From JAICND01 sp040905905 (GTDB lineage Bacteria > Actinomycetota > Acidimicrobiia > Spongiisociales > ZC4RG35), in contig JBBDQN010000027.1 of the NCBI GenBank assembly GCA_040905905.1, positions 1 through 64,000 on the forward strand: DNA of 64,000 bases, written 5' to 3'. A program made the position numbers and the translations under genes. This document shows positions 8,811-18,904 of the stretch, one piece after another (position 1 is the first letter of the stretch; each line of letters starts with the position of its first letter). Under the pieces are notes generated by a model. It searched no databases, was not told where the DNA came from, and saw nothing but the letters and a program-made list of their open reading frames with translations.

Positions 8811-10627
8811 GCCGCCATGCTCCTTTCCCTCCTCGGGCGCCGTGACCATCCGGGGCGCTGGTGTCCCACCCACCATTCCACGGCCATCAGCAGTAGCACC
8901 AGGCCGATCACCCACGGCGCCCACTCTCTGATCAAGGTGGACGGTTCTTCCTCGGCGATCGCCCCGCCCCCCGTGCCGATCTGGCGAACCGAACCTTCCG
9001 ACTCGTCGGCCACAAAGCTTCGTACGGCCACCGGGCCGTCAATCAAGGTTCCGTCGTCCGCCCGGTACTGGATGCGGTAGACGCCCGGTTGACCAGTGTC
9101 GGTGAAGGCTGCCGTACCGGTCAGGAGATCCCGCACCGATCCATCAGGCAGTGTGACCTGAGCGATGGTGCCGGCTGGAGCCGACATGGCGATCGGGGCA
9201 CCGGCCGGTTCGGTCGAAACGGCCCCGGCCGATCCGCCCCCGAGCCATTCGAGGATGCGTGCGCCGAGGATGGGGAAACCGACCTGGACCACCAGGTTGG
9301 AGTGGGTCAAATCGAAGGTGAAGTAGGCCACTCGATGGCCGTTGACCTCACCAAGCAGGATCAAGGGAACTTCCCCGGCCCGGACCAGAGTCAGCCACCG
9401 CGGTGCTACGACCACTTGCGCCTCGGCTACCGCAACTTCCGAGAGGTCGACCGAATCGAGGATCGGCTCGCCCGGCCGCTGATAGGTGACGGCCGTGTTG
9501 CGGACGAGTTCGCTGATGGTCACACCTTCGGGCGCCGAAGTGGGGGCGATCAGCCAGGTAGGGCGATCGATCTCCGGCAACGCTCCTCCGTCGACGATGA
9601 GAACATCGGCCGGGCCGTCATTGGCCGAGGCGAAACCGGGCATTGCATCAACCAGAGCCGCCAGGAAAGGAGAACCATTCCCGACGATGGAAACGGCCCG
9701 GTCGGGTCCACCACCCACAACCAGAGAGGCGCGGTCATCCATGGAGAGGGAGTCGGTGCTGTCGAGCAGCGACACGGATACGACATCGCCGGGGCCGGCA
9801 TCAATCGGCGTGGTCTGGCGGGCATCGGTGAGGGGCGCAATCTCCAGGTCGACAAACCCGGCCGTCAGCCCGTTGACCATCACCTCGGCCCGCACCGCAG
9901 CAGGTTCCGCTGAGAAGTTCGAGACCTGGAGGAACGCCCGGGTGGTGCCTTCGGTCGACGGCTCCAGGGACCAAACCGTGATCGCCAGGTTGGGACCGAT
10001 GTCATCCATCATCACGTAATCGGCTCCGGCCACAGGTTCTTCCGGCAGCGGGGTGTCGCCACCGTCGGAGAAGATGAGAACATTGGTAGGACGGTCGGGG
10101 GTGGCGAGGCCCCGGGCGAGACGGATGGCACCCGAGAGATCGGCCCGCCCGCCGGTGGGGACGAGCTCGGCCAACGCCGAAGCCACCAGTTCGGGGTCGC
10201 GGGCAAAGGCGACCAGAACCTGAGGTGCGGGCCCGGCCTCCACCACCGATACCTGATTGGCTTCGCTCAGGTCGGTGATGAGGTCGAGGGCCAGGGTCTT
10301 GGCCCGTTCGAGACGGCCGGCCATGGCCATCGAACCGGAGGTGTCGACCACAAACACGGTGTGGGGGCCGAGCAGGGTCTGTTGGGTGTAGAAGGGGCGC
10401 GCCAGTGTCAGGACAAAGGCAGCCAGCACCAGGAGTTGCAGGATCAGAAGCGGGGTAAGGCGCAGTTTCTGCCAGGGCACAGCCGACGAAACCGGCAGAT
10501 CGAGCTGTTGCCACAGCAGCGTGCTGGGGACCTCGATGCGTTGTCGCCGGGACCGCAACATGTAAAGGACGATTAGCGGGCCCGCCAACGCAGCCAAACC
10601 AAACGCGGCAGGAATCAGGAAGCTCAC
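8807..10627 (-). CDS. BatA-type VWA domain membrane protein
   Basis: 606 residues. The N-terminal double-membrane-span BatA domain (FLIPAAFGLAALAGPLIVLY, then RRQRIEVPSTLLWQQ) is diagnostic. A VWA domain follows with MIDAS motif DTSGSMAMAG (about residue 95) and the later MIDAS Thr/Asp positions. The C-terminal half is beta-rich and presumably extracytoplasmic, ending in a membrane helix (EWAPWVIGLVLLLMAVEWWVG) and a basic tail. The GTG at 10627 is preferred because GGGAGGGGG lies just upstream and the BatA domain begins immediately; the in-frame upstream extension is proline- and serine-rich translated spacer. It lies after DUF58 and MoxR, as in Bat/aerotolerance-type clusters. Confidence 0.86.
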   Translation of the reverse strand: MSFLIPAAFGLAALAGPLIVLYMLRSRRQRIEVPSTLLWQQLDLPVSSAVPWQKLRLTPLLILQLLVLAAFVLTLARPFYTQQTLLGPHTVFVVDTSGSMAMAGRLERAKTLALDLITDLSEANQVSVVEAGPAPQVLVAFARDPELVASALAELVPTGGRADLSGAIRLARGLATPDRPTNVLIFSDGGDTPLPEEPVAGADYVMMDDIGPNLAITVWSLEPSTEGTTRAFLQVSNFSAEPAAVRAEVMVNGLTAGFVDLEIAPLTDARQTTPIDAGPGDVVSVSLLDSTDSLSMDDRASLVVGGGPDRAVSIVGNGSPFLAALVDAMPGFASANDGPADVLIVDGGALPEIDRPTWLIAPTSAPEGVTISELVRNTAVTYQRPGEPILDSVDLSEVAVAEAQVVVAPRWLTLVRAGEVPLILLGEVNGHRVAYFTFDLTHSNLVVQVGFPILGARILEWLGGGSAGAVSTEPAGAPIAMSAPAGTIAQVTLPDGSVRDLLTGTAAFTDTGQPGVYRIQYRADDGTLIDGPVAVRSFVADESEGSVRQIGTGGGAIAEEEPSTLIREWAPWVIGLVLLLMAVEWWVGHQRPGWSRRPRRERSMAA

Positions 10628-10655
10628 GTCTGCCCCCCTCCCGGCTTCGCCGGCA

Positions 10656-10688
10656 CTCCCCCCAATTTCGCTTCGCTCCTGGGGGGAG
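10656..10688. other. Intergenic stem-loop inside the MoxR/VWA operon
   Basis: CTCCCCCCA (10656-10664) and TGGGGGGAG (10680-10688) form a perfect 9-bp stem around a 15-nt loop. It lies in the only sizeable gap (70 bp) of the operon, between the DUF58 and BatA-like genes. No T-run follows on the minus strand. It may be an mRNA processing or attenuation element, or a leftover intergenic repeat. Confidence 0.6.
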
Positions 10689-10697
10689 AAACGGGGC

Positions 10698-11567
10698 TCA
10701 TCGGACTGCTTCGGCTCTTGCCAAGGCGGCCAGCACTTGATCGGGGGCGCCCGGGAGGGCGGGGACCAGAACATAGTCAAGACCTGAACGGCGGGCCCGA
10801 CCGGAGGCTTCCAGGGCAAAACGTTCGAGGGCTTCGCGGTAACGATGCATGGTGTCTTCGGAGGTCGAGACCTCCAGCTCACCACCGCTCTCGGAGTCGG
10901 CCAGCCGGAGGTCGCCGGCAAGGTCGGGGGAAAGCTCTTCCTGACCGAGGACGTGGAGGACAACACCACCCGACCCCACCGACAGGCCGTCGAGGGCAGG
11001 CTGCCAGTCGGGCGTGAGCAGATCGGAGACCAGAATCAGCGAGCCCCGAACCGTTCCTTCTCCCGACAACCTCCGCACTGCCGAAGCGAGTGACCCGCTG
11101 CCGCTTGGTTGCAACGACTCCAACCACACTTCGAGCCGGGGCCATTGCGAGAGATGCCTCCCGACCGGGCCCAGGCGCACGGCGTGGCCTTCGTCTCCAG
11201 GGACCCCGAAGAGTTGCACCCGGTCGCCACCGGCCAAACCCAGATAGGCGAGCATGGCCGCCAAAACGCGGGCGACTTCGAACTTCGAGAAAAAGCTCAT
11301 CGATTTTGAGGTGTCGAGCACGACCTTCAGCGGCATCTCCTCCTCGGCCTCGAACTGTCGCACCAACAACACCCCGAGACGGGCCCAGAGGTTGTGGTCT
11401 ATCCGGCGGAAATCGTCACCGGGCACGTATTCCCGGTAGTCGGCGAAGTCGAGGCTCTCCCCTTTGTGCCTGGAGGAATGGCGGCCTGCCCATTGGGCAG
11501 AGACCCGCCGGCGGGATTGCACCGACAGCCGCTCGAGGCGGGCGCGCAACTCCGGTGTAAGGATCAT
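10698..11567 (-). CDS. DUF58 domain-containing protein
   Basis: 289 residues, soluble. The core DUF58 signature is present: SRRRVSAQWAGRHSSRHKGE, then FADYREYVPGDDFRRIDHNL with the RRIDHN box at about residues 55-75. The following VWA-like region carries VVLDTSKSMSF (MIDAS-like DTSKS). DUF58 proteins are partners of MoxR ATPases. The gene starts directly after the MoxR stop codon with no spacer, so translation is probably coupled. The C-terminal 60 residues (HRYREALERFALEASGRARRSG) resemble those of other DUF58 proteins. The function is inferred from the cluster only. Confidence 0.9.
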   Translation of the reverse strand: MILTPELRARLERLSVQSRRRVSAQWAGRHSSRHKGESLDFADYREYVPGDDFRRIDHNLWARLGVLLVRQFEAEEEMPLKVVLDTSKSMSFFSKFEVARVLAAMLAYLGLAGGDRVQLFGVPGDEGHAVRLGPVGRHLSQWPRLEVWLESLQPSGSGSLASAVRRLSGEGTVRGSLILVSDLLTPDWQPALDGLSVGSGGVVLHVLGQEELSPDLAGDLRLADSESGGELEVSTSEDTMHRYREALERFALEASGRARRSGLDYVLVPALPGAPDQVLAALARAEAVR

Positions 11568-12529
<962 letters not shown>

Positions 12530-12533
<4 letters not shown>

Positions 12534-14119
12534 GGCTCCAACTCTGTGAAGTAAAGACGGACGAGGTCACGCAGCGACGAAGGAATCACCAGGCGGTCAA
12601 GTGAATCGAGGGCCGTGTCACGATAGGTGCCGAAGCGGTCGCTGTAGCCGGTCAATGGCAGGTTCTCGACTCCCTGACCCGAGGTGGTCCCGGTCGGATC
12701 GCCAGGCTGGTTGCCCCCGGAAAAGTCCACTCTGACTTCGTCGCCGAGTCCGGCCTCGATCGGGTCGAAGATCTGGCCGCGGGCGGGATCACGATCGGGG
12801 TCGTCTTCACCCTGGCCGCTGCCAACCTGACCCGACCCGGTACCGCCGGTGGTTCCACCGGCCCCGGTCCCAGCGCCGCCCTGGCCACTGCCTCCGCCGC
12901 CGCCACCTTGACCTTGTCCCTGTCCCTGGCCCTGACCCTGTCCCTGGCCCTGACCTTGTCCCTGGCCCTGGCCCTGTCCTTGACCCTGTCCCTGGCCCTG
13001 ACCTTGACCCTGTCCCTGACCCTGGCCCTGGCGGGCTTCGTCCAAACGGCCCTGGGCATCGCGAACCTCGGCTTGGGCATCGGCCCGGGCATCGGCGGCC
13101 TCGGCGTCGGCGTTGGCCCGATCAAGTTGGTCGGCCGCTTCTCCCAGGGCGTCGGAGGCATCCCCGACCGCGTTGGGATCGCCGGCCGCACGTTCCAGGG
13201 CCTCGCCGGCAGCGGCCAGTGCGTCGGAGAGGGGTTGATCTATGCCGGCCAGATCTTCGGCCCTGGCAGCCAGTTCCTGGGCGGCTGCCGCCATCGCTTC
13301 GGGGCTGGACTGAGCCAAAGATTGGGCCAGCTCGCGAAGCTGTTCGGCGGCCGAAGAACCCTCGGCTAGCGGGTTCTGGGTAAGCCGTTGCTCGAGACCG
13401 GCCAGGGCGGTCTTGCGCGGCAGCTCCACGGGGTCGGCCTGCTCGGCCAATTCCTGCCGGGCGGCACCCAGCTCGGCGATGGCCTCATCGAGGGTCTCGG
13501 CCCGCGCTAATTCCTCGATGAGCCGCTCAAGGGTTTCTTTCACCTCAGGCGGCGCCTCAGCGGCTTCTTCCTCCAAACGATCGATCTCGTCCTGGATCAG
13601 CTCCTGGTCGGCCCTTTGCTGGGCGAGGGCCACGTCGGCGGGAGCGGGGACCAGGGCCAAGACCAGGGTGGCGACCAGGGCAGCTGCGGCCAACCGGGGC
13701 AACGGGCCATCAGGAAATATGCGTCCAAATCCCTCGAGAGTGCGGGATTGCGCCCAGGTGCTGGCCGACTCGACCTGGCGGCGCTCGAGGTCACGGAGTT
13801 CGGATTGATGTGATAGCTCGAGGGCAGTCGAAACTCGGTCGTAACCACCGAGTCGGCGGTCGATCGCCAGGGCGGCCGCCGGAGCCGAGGCTCGCCGTAC
13901 GAGGGCGGTGACAAAGGCGCTGACAACTGCCAGGCCGATCAGGACGGCCGCGGTGGGTTCGGCCCATGGCAGCACCACGTAACGACCGATCCCAACCAGG
14001 ACAGAGGAGAAGGCAGCCGCCACTCCCACAAAGGTGATCAACGACCGCACCAGACCTGCCGTAAGCAGATGACGGCGGGCAGAGGCGATGAGCAGGGAGA
14101 CGGAGCTAGGCAGAGGCAT
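12530..14119 (-). CDS. Membrane-anchored coiled-coil protein with Gly-Gln repeat (DUF4175-like)
   Basis: 529 residues. Two membrane spans lie near residues 20-45 and 55-72, and a third hydrophobic segment at about 145-165. Residues 170-345 are alanine/glutamate-rich with predicted coiled coils (DEIDRLEEEAAEAPPEVK and similar). Residues about 363-403 are an almost pure Gly-Gln dipeptide repeat, followed by Gly-rich linkers and a conserved-looking C-terminal 70 residues with GLGDEVRVDFSGG and TGYSDRFGTYRD. The layout resembles DUF4175/TIGR02302-type proteins that sit beside MoxR and DUF58 genes; this is a resemblance, not proof. It overlaps the permease gene by 14 bp and MoxR by 4 bp. Confidence 0.75.
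12906..13031 (-). repeat. In-frame short tandem repeat encoding (Gly-Gln)n
   Basis: On the plus strand this reads as alternating hexamers such as CCCTGG, CCCTGA, CCCTGT and CCTTGT. On the coding minus strand it gives about 20 Gly-Gln pairs. Because every unit is 6 bp, gain or loss of units keeps the reading frame, so the linker length can vary between strains. Synonymous variation among units suggests age rather than recent slippage. Confidence 0.9.
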
Positions 14120-15131
14120 TCTTGACTTTCTTGATTCGAATCGGCGCTAATGCAGGGGCCGTCACGATGCGAGCGGCTCTCAGCAAAGCCAGACCGCTGA
14201 TTACGACGTACAGAACCACTGTTCGGATCCAGACCGGACCTCGTCGCAAACGGACTTCTTGTTCCGGCGCGACGATCCCGCCATCGAAGGGAATGCCACG
14301 GCCGAATTCCCCGCCGCCCGCGAACACCACCCCTCCCAGCGACTGGGAGATCCCCTGACGGGAGAAAAGAAGGAATTCGGCAGGTGTAAAGGGAGTGATT
14401 TGAAAATCGTTGCGCAGCGACAGCGGCGAGACCACCGCATCGACCGTGGCGATGTAAGGGTTGATCCACGAGCTGTAGACCTCCCGGCCCCGGGGCGGGA
14501 TGATCTGGTTGCCCGGACCTTGGAAGATCAACAACTCGGCGAGGATCATCGCGATCGAGAAAAACGCGATAACAAAGCTAAAGGCATAGGAGCCAGCCAC
14601 TGCCCCCCTGCTCGACCTGGCCCGGGCCGAAATCGCCAGCGACACGCTTCCCACCATCGTGGCGGTCAACAACATCATTCCGAGGCCCGCGAAGATGTCG
14701 CCCAGGGACATGCCTCCGAACAAGAGCGGAAGGGCGATGATCGGCGCCACCGCCACTACAAGCAGGAGGAAATAGGAGAGGGACGAGGTCAGTTTGCCCA
14801 GCACGAGTTGGAAGGGGGTGAGCTGGGTGACCTGCAACAGACCCAAGGTCTGCCGTTCCCTCTCCCCCACGATGGCCAGGGCCGTGATCCCCGGCACGAC
14901 CATCACCACCGCCGTGACCATCAGCAGAACCATCCCCTGGAAGAGGAAGCGGCCCACAAAACCGGTGGTGATCAATCGTCCGAGGCCAAAGAATCCGCTC
15001 GCCACCTGTTGGCCGACCAGATACACGACATAACCCACTAGACCGATGCCGAGGGTCCACAAAAACATGAGCAAGGCCGAGCGGCGGCCCCGAAACCGCT
15101 CAAGGATCTCGCGTGACAGGACTGGATTCAT
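14106..15131 (-). CDS. ABC-2 type transporter permease
   Basis: 341 residues with about six membrane spans. NPVLSREILERFRGRRSALL at the N-terminus and the cytoplasmic motif IVGERERQTLGLLQVTQL (the coupling region with the E-R-x-x-x-TL pattern) are typical of ABC-2 permeases. A long extracytoplasmic loop follows span 5 (about residues 215-300). The ATG at 15131 overlaps the stop of the ATPase gene by ATGA, so the two form one exporter. The substrate is unknown; the surrounding MoxR/VWA genes suggest an envelope role. Confidence 0.87.
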   Translation of the reverse strand: MNPVLSREILERFRGRRSALLMFLWTLGIGLVGYVVYLVGQQVASGFFGLGRLITTGFVGRFLFQGMVLLMVTAVVMVVPGITALAIVGERERQTLGLLQVTQLTPFQLVLGKLTSSLSYFLLLVVAVAPIIALPLLFGGMSLGDIFAGLGMMLLTATMVGSVSLAISARARSSRGAVAGSYAFSFVIAFFSIAMILAELLIFQGPGNQIIPPRGREVYSSWINPYIATVDAVVSPLSLRNDFQITPFTPAEFLLFSRQGISQSLGGVVFAGGGEFGRGIPFDGGIVAPEQEVRLRRGPVWIRTVVLYVVISGLALLRAARIVTAPALAPIRIKKVKNASA

Positions 15132-16063
15132 GCACCCTCTTCATCGGCGGTGATCTGCAGGAACAACTCTTCCAACCCGGCGGCATCGACCCGCCACTCA
15201 AAGACCTCGTGGCCGGCTCCGACGACCCGCGTGAGCAGGCGAGCGGAGTCGCCGTCGTCGCCGGAAAGGACAAAGCGGACCCTTCCCCGCTCGACATCCA
15301 CCTCGTGGACCGTCGGGTCGCTCCCGATGAGATCCATGACCGCATCGACCAGATCGTCGGGAATCCGGGCGGTGACCCGCCGGCTCGAGGTCAGGGTCTT
15401 ACGGATGTCGTCGAGCGGGCCCATTGCCTTGACCTTGCCGTCATCGATGACCGCCAGGTGTGAGCAGATTCCTTCGAGTTCGGAAAGGATGTGAGACGAG
15501 ATGATCACGGTTTTGCCCAGACGCGACAGCTCGGCGATCAGCTCCCGCAGTTGCACCCGGGCCCGGGGATCAAGCCCCGAAGCGGGCTCGTCGAGAACCA
15601 GAAGTTGGGGATCGTGGACCAGGGCCCGGGCCAGAGACAACCGTTGTTTCATGCCGCGGGAGAGAGAGTTGACGTCGGCGTCGGCTTTGTGGGAAAGATC
15701 GACCAGAGAGAGCAGATCGGTGACAACAGCTTCGCGGGCAGCCGGTTTCACCCCGGAGGCCGCGGCGAAGAATGCGAGGTACTCGCGGGCGGTCAAGTTC
15801 TCGTAGAAGCCGAAGAAGTCGGGCATATATCCGAGCAGCCGCCGCACCCCCCGGGGGTCACGTTGGGGGTCGATCCCCACCACCTCGACCTTGCCGGCGT
15901 CGCGGGCAAGGAGCGTGCTGATGACCAGCATTGAGGTGGTCTTGCCCGCGCCGTTGGGACCAATCAGGCCAAATACTGAGCCTTCGGGGACCTCGAGCTC
16001 GATTCCATCGAGAGCTTTGACCGAGCCGTAACGTTTCTCGACTCCCGAGAGGGTGGCGATCAT
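15128..16063 (-). CDS. ABC transporter ATP-binding protein
   Basis: 311 residues. Walker A is GPNGAGKTTS (about residue 38), the signature is LSRGMKQRLSLARAL, Walker B is LLVLDEPASGLD, and the H-loop is SSHILSELE. The last 90 residues form the C-terminal extension found in drug- and lipid-type ABC-2 exporters. The ATG at 16063 is chosen because it overlaps the upstream stop as TGATG; another ATG lies 9 nt upstream (16072). An in-frame start at 16372 would add about 100 residues with no ABC similarity. Partner: the permease encoded just downstream. Confidence 0.93.
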   Translation of the reverse strand: MIATLSGVEKRYGSVKALDGIELEVPEGSVFGLIGPNGAGKTTSMLVISTLLARDAGKVEVVGIDPQRDPRGVRRLLGYMPDFFGFYENLTAREYLAFFAAASGVKPAAREAVVTDLLSLVDLSHKADADVNSLSRGMKQRLSLARALVHDPQLLVLDEPASGLDPRARVQLRELIAELSRLGKTVIISSHILSELEGICSHLAVIDDGKVKAMGPLDDIRKTLTSSRRVTARIPDDLVDAVMDLIGSDPTVHEVDVERGRVRFVLSGDDGDSARLLTRVVGAGHEVFEWRVDAAGLEELFLQITADEEGA

Positions 16064-18198
16064 CAGGCCCATTCCAACGTAAACGCATAGGGCGAGATAG
16101 TGAACTCGACGAAGTCGGCGCCCTCCTGTTCCTGGGCCAAAGCCCTGACCACCACATCCCCGTCGACCGAGCGGTAGCGGTTGAGATCGAGGACCTTGCT
16201 GGCGGTGACCTCGTCGTATTGACCGGTCACCCAGTTGAAGGCGGCGAGGTCGCGGGGAACTTCGCCGAACATGTTGCTGACCTGAAGTGTGGGGTTGCCC
16301 GACAACCCTTCCGGGACGTTCCAACCAAGGGTCACCTCGGAGCTGTAGACCTGTAGGTACCCGGGGCCCCAATCGATCCAGGTGGCGTCACCGGCGCCGA
16401 CCAGATGCGAAACGAGAGTTGCATTCTCGCCTCCTGTGGCGGCGGCATCGATGGGCACGACCACCAGTGCGACACCCGTTGCCACCGTGTCGTCACCGTC
16501 GAGTGAAACGGTGATGTCGAGGCTGTCACTGAAGCCAAAGAAATACGACTGGTGCGACCCGAGATCAAACGCGGCTGCGGTGCCGAGAGGTGTAAGCCGC
16601 TGCCAGACCGTTTGGTCATCCCACATCTGGCGGGCATTGATCACGGCGTCTCCGACCGAACCGAACTCATTAAACCCCTGCTGGCCCGGGACCACCGACT
16701 CCGAACCTTGCTGGCGTGCGGCCAGGGCTTCGGGAGCGACACTCACCCTGCCCTGGGCGACGATCCCCCAGGCCCAGAACTCGAGATCGGTGGTGTTGTC
16801 GACATTTACGGTTAGTAGCTGGCCTTCGTGGGAAACCGAAATATCGGGCAGATGAGCGTCATCGACGGGCCAGAAGCCCTGGATGCCCACGGCCCCCAGT
16901 TGTTCCAGGTCGAACTCGTAAGAGCCGTCCTCGGCCACTAGACCGGGGATGGTGGCGGTGGGCAGGGCGCCATCGAAACCGGTCACTGCGGCTGGGTAAG
17001 AACGCCAGTTGTCCGGCACCGCTACCGAGCGGCGGCCTCCGACACCCACCGCCAGCGCTACTGCGCTGCGGGCGGAAGTCGCGTCCCCTCCGACGATGAC
17101 GGTGGCGTGGTTGACGAGGGTGGTCTGAAGCTGGCTGCGTCCGGCGATCCAGAAACCGGCCAACGCCAGTACCGAGAGGGCCGGAACGGTCAGCCAGGCG
17201 AGCTCCCGCCTGCCCAACCGGCGCAGCACTCTGAAGTTGACCGGGCCGATCACAACGGCGTAAACAACCACCGCCCCCAGAAGCCAGGGCAGCCCCGGGA
17301 CCCGTTGGTCGCCAGCGTTGGTGGCCGCGCCCATCATCTGTATGTCGGGGCTTTGCCAGGCATCGCGAGGGGCAAACTTCACCTCGCCAGGTTTGATCAG
17401 TGTCGACCACTCATCGGAAGAGAGACGGCTCACGTCATCAACCGCCAATACGCGACCCGAACCTACTGAGTAGTGAACGCTGTCGACATCGGGTGTCGGG
17501 GCCCCGAGATCGAGACCGAGGCGCTCGACTTCGTCTTCGTCCACCACCAGTCGTCCTCCTGCCCGCAACCAGGCAAGAGTTGCCGGGGGAACCTCAATGG
17601 CCGGGGACAACACGAGATAGCGGGCCGGATTGATCCCGACCGCAAGTCGATCGAGCGTGACAGCCGTGCCGATGACGTCCGCTTCGGTGGCGGCGACGAT
17701 GGCTGCGTCTACGGCCGCCACCACTTCGGGGGGACCTACGACCGCTACTAGGGCTTGTTCCTCGGCAATCCGGAGCTGGAGACTGCGGCTCACCACCACC
17801 TGATCCGACCCGGTAGCGAAGAGCCGCATCCGTGCCGAGCTGCTACCGACCGGCGGAGGAATCACCAGGTGATAGGTCTTCTCGCCTCCCGCCGGGACCT
17901 CGACAGGAACCACGATCAGGCTGGCGGAATGGCGAACCTCGAGAGTGCCGGCAAAAAGCACCTCGGCGGCGATGGTTACGGCGAGGTCGACAGGACTCCG
18001 GCCATCGACATAGTTGGCCAAACCGGCCGAAGCCTCCATCGAGACGGGACCTTCCGGGGGTGTGGTCTGGGCCAGCGCCGGGCCACTGCTCAGGACAAAA
18101 CCGCCAAAGGTAAGCAGCAACACCAAGCGGGTACGCACGGATTTAAGACGCCGCTCCCGGGGGGTGGGTTCCAGGCCACTCGACAAAAGTGGACTCAC
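16063..18198 (-). CDS. Exported membrane protein of the MoxR/ABC operon, function unknown
   Basis: 711 residues. A basic N-terminus and hydrophobic core (LVLLLTFGGFVLSSGPALA, cleavage near residue 43) form a signal peptide. Residues 45-310 are beta-rich and extracytoplasmic. Two membrane spans occur near 320-340 (LLGAVVVYAVVIGPVNF) and 355-375 (LAWLTVPALSVLALAGFWIAG), separated by a basic cytoplasmic loop (RVLRRLGRRE). The C-terminal 330 residues are again extracytoplasmic and beta-rich. The GPVNFRVLRRLGRRELAW segment recurs in proteins next to ABC-2 exporters. It starts 10 bp after the NfuA stop and overlaps the ATPase start by 1 bp, so it is probably a component of the exporter or its accessory apparatus. 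Confidence 0.8.
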   Translation of the reverse strand: MSPLLSSGLEPTPRERRLKSVRTRLVLLLTFGGFVLSSGPALAQTTPPEGPVSMEASAGLANYVDGRSPVDLAVTIAAEVLFAGTLEVRHSASLIVVPVEVPAGGEKTYHLVIPPPVGSSSARMRLFATGSDQVVVSRSLQLRIAEEQALVAVVGPPEVVAAVDAAIVAATEADVIGTAVTLDRLAVGINPARYLVLSPAIEVPPATLAWLRAGGRLVVDEDEVERLGLDLGAPTPDVDSVHYSVGSGRVLAVDDVSRLSSDEWSTLIKPGEVKFAPRDAWQSPDIQMMGAATNAGDQRVPGLPWLLGAVVVYAVVIGPVNFRVLRRLGRRELAWLTVPALSVLALAGFWIAGRSQLQTTLVNHATVIVGGDATSARSAVALAVGVGGRRSVAVPDNWRSYPAAVTGFDGALPTATIPGLVAEDGSYEFDLEQLGAVGIQGFWPVDDAHLPDISVSHEGQLLTVNVDNTTDLEFWAWGIVAQGRVSVAPEALAARQQGSESVVPGQQGFNEFGSVGDAVINARQMWDDQTVWQRLTPLGTAAAFDLGSHQSYFFGFSDSLDITVSLDGDDTVATGVALVVVPIDAAATGGENATLVSHLVGAGDATWIDWGPGYLQVYSSEVTLGWNVPEGLSGNPTLQVSNMFGEVPRDLAAFNWVTGQYDEVTASKVLDLNRYRSVDGDVVVRALAQEQEGADFVEFTISPYAFTLEWA

Positions 18199-18208
18199 GG
18201 TGGGAGGC

Positions 18209-18829
18209 TTACTTCTTGGACTTTTGATAATAAGGATCGGAACCGGCGGCGTGATCGGTGACGTCGACCACCTCGGTTATCGCAGGAATGGCCTCGAGGA
18301 GGATGCGCTCGATCCCCTGTTTGAGAGTCACCTGCGCCATCCCGCACCCCTGGCAGCCACCGGCCAGCTTTAGATAAGCAGTCGCACCGTCGACCGAAAC
18401 CAGTTCGGCTCGGCCACCATGGGCGGCTATGGCCGGGTTCACCGACTCGGCCAGGACCTGGACGATTTGGTCGGCCAGCGGCCCCTCGAGATCTCCCTGC
18501 GGCACCGCCATCGACGGACTCGACATCGCTGCCGGGCGGTTGGGGTTGTCCATGGCCAGACCTTCGTCGTTGATGCTGAGGGTTGAGCCGGCCAGGCTGA
18601 CGACATCTTTGATCGGAACGATGACGGCCAGGTCGCCGTGACGCTCGACCATGTGGTCGGTGCCGGCGTCGGCCACCGGGATGAAGGCGAGCTCGTATGC
18701 GAATTGGCCGTGACGGACGCCGGTAACTTCCAAAAACAAGCCGATCTCACCCTCACCCGGTTCCTGATCGCGCAACTGGCGGATCATCTCGAGGGCATCC
18801 GGTGAGATCTTGATGACGAGGTCGTCCAT
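18209..18829 (-). CDS. NfuA-type Fe-S cluster scaffold/carrier protein
   Basis: 206 residues. Residues 1-95 look like a degenerate A-type (HesB/IscA-like) domain without the usual cysteines. Residues 115-185 form a NifU C-terminal domain with the cluster-binding CxxC in GGCQGCGMAQVTLKQGIE and the conserved HGGRAELVSVDGATAYLKL. NfuA proteins deliver 4Fe-4S clusters to target enzymes. It is the first gene of the long minus-strand run and has a TANNNT box 7 nt upstream of its ATG, suggesting a leaderless transcript. Its linkage to an ABC/MoxR cluster is probably a transcriptional convenience. Confidence 0.9.
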   Translation of the reverse strand: MDDLVIKISPDALEMIRQLRDQEPGEGEIGLFLEVTGVRHGQFAYELAFIPVADAGTDHMVERHGDLAVIVPIKDVVSLAGSTLSINDEGLAMDNPNRPAAMSSPSMAVPQGDLEGPLADQIVQVLAESVNPAIAAHGGRAELVSVDGATAYLKLAGGCQGCGMAQVTLKQGIERILLEAIPAITEVVDVTDHAAGSDPYYQKSKK

Positions 18830-18836
18830 AGCGGGA

Positions 18837-18842
18837 AGGGTA
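18837..18842 (-). promoter_or_regulatory. Probable -10 box (TACCCT) for nfuA-type gene
   Basis: On the minus strand TACCCT lies 7 nt upstream of the ATG at 18829, placing transcription start at or next to the start codon. It fits the actinobacterial leaderless pattern. No clear -35 box. Confidence 0.5.
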
Positions 18843-18892
18843 GCCGGGTGGGTACCCCAACAAAGGTGGTCTCGGTTGCCAACGGCGGGCGG

Positions 18893-18898
18893 TACCGT
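18893..18898 (+). promoter_or_regulatory. Probable -10 box (TACCGT) for ATP-grasp gene
   Basis: TACCGT lies 6 nt upstream of the ATG at 18905, predicting a leaderless mRNA. It supports this start over an in-frame upstream candidate at 18848. It is back-to-back with the nfuA promoter. Confidence 0.5.
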
Positions 18899-18904
18899 CC
18901 CGTT

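Noticed and set aside
12906..13031. Possible CRISPR-like or satellite array
   Set aside because: Units are 6 bp without spacers and are in frame, giving Gly-Gln; it is a coding repeat.
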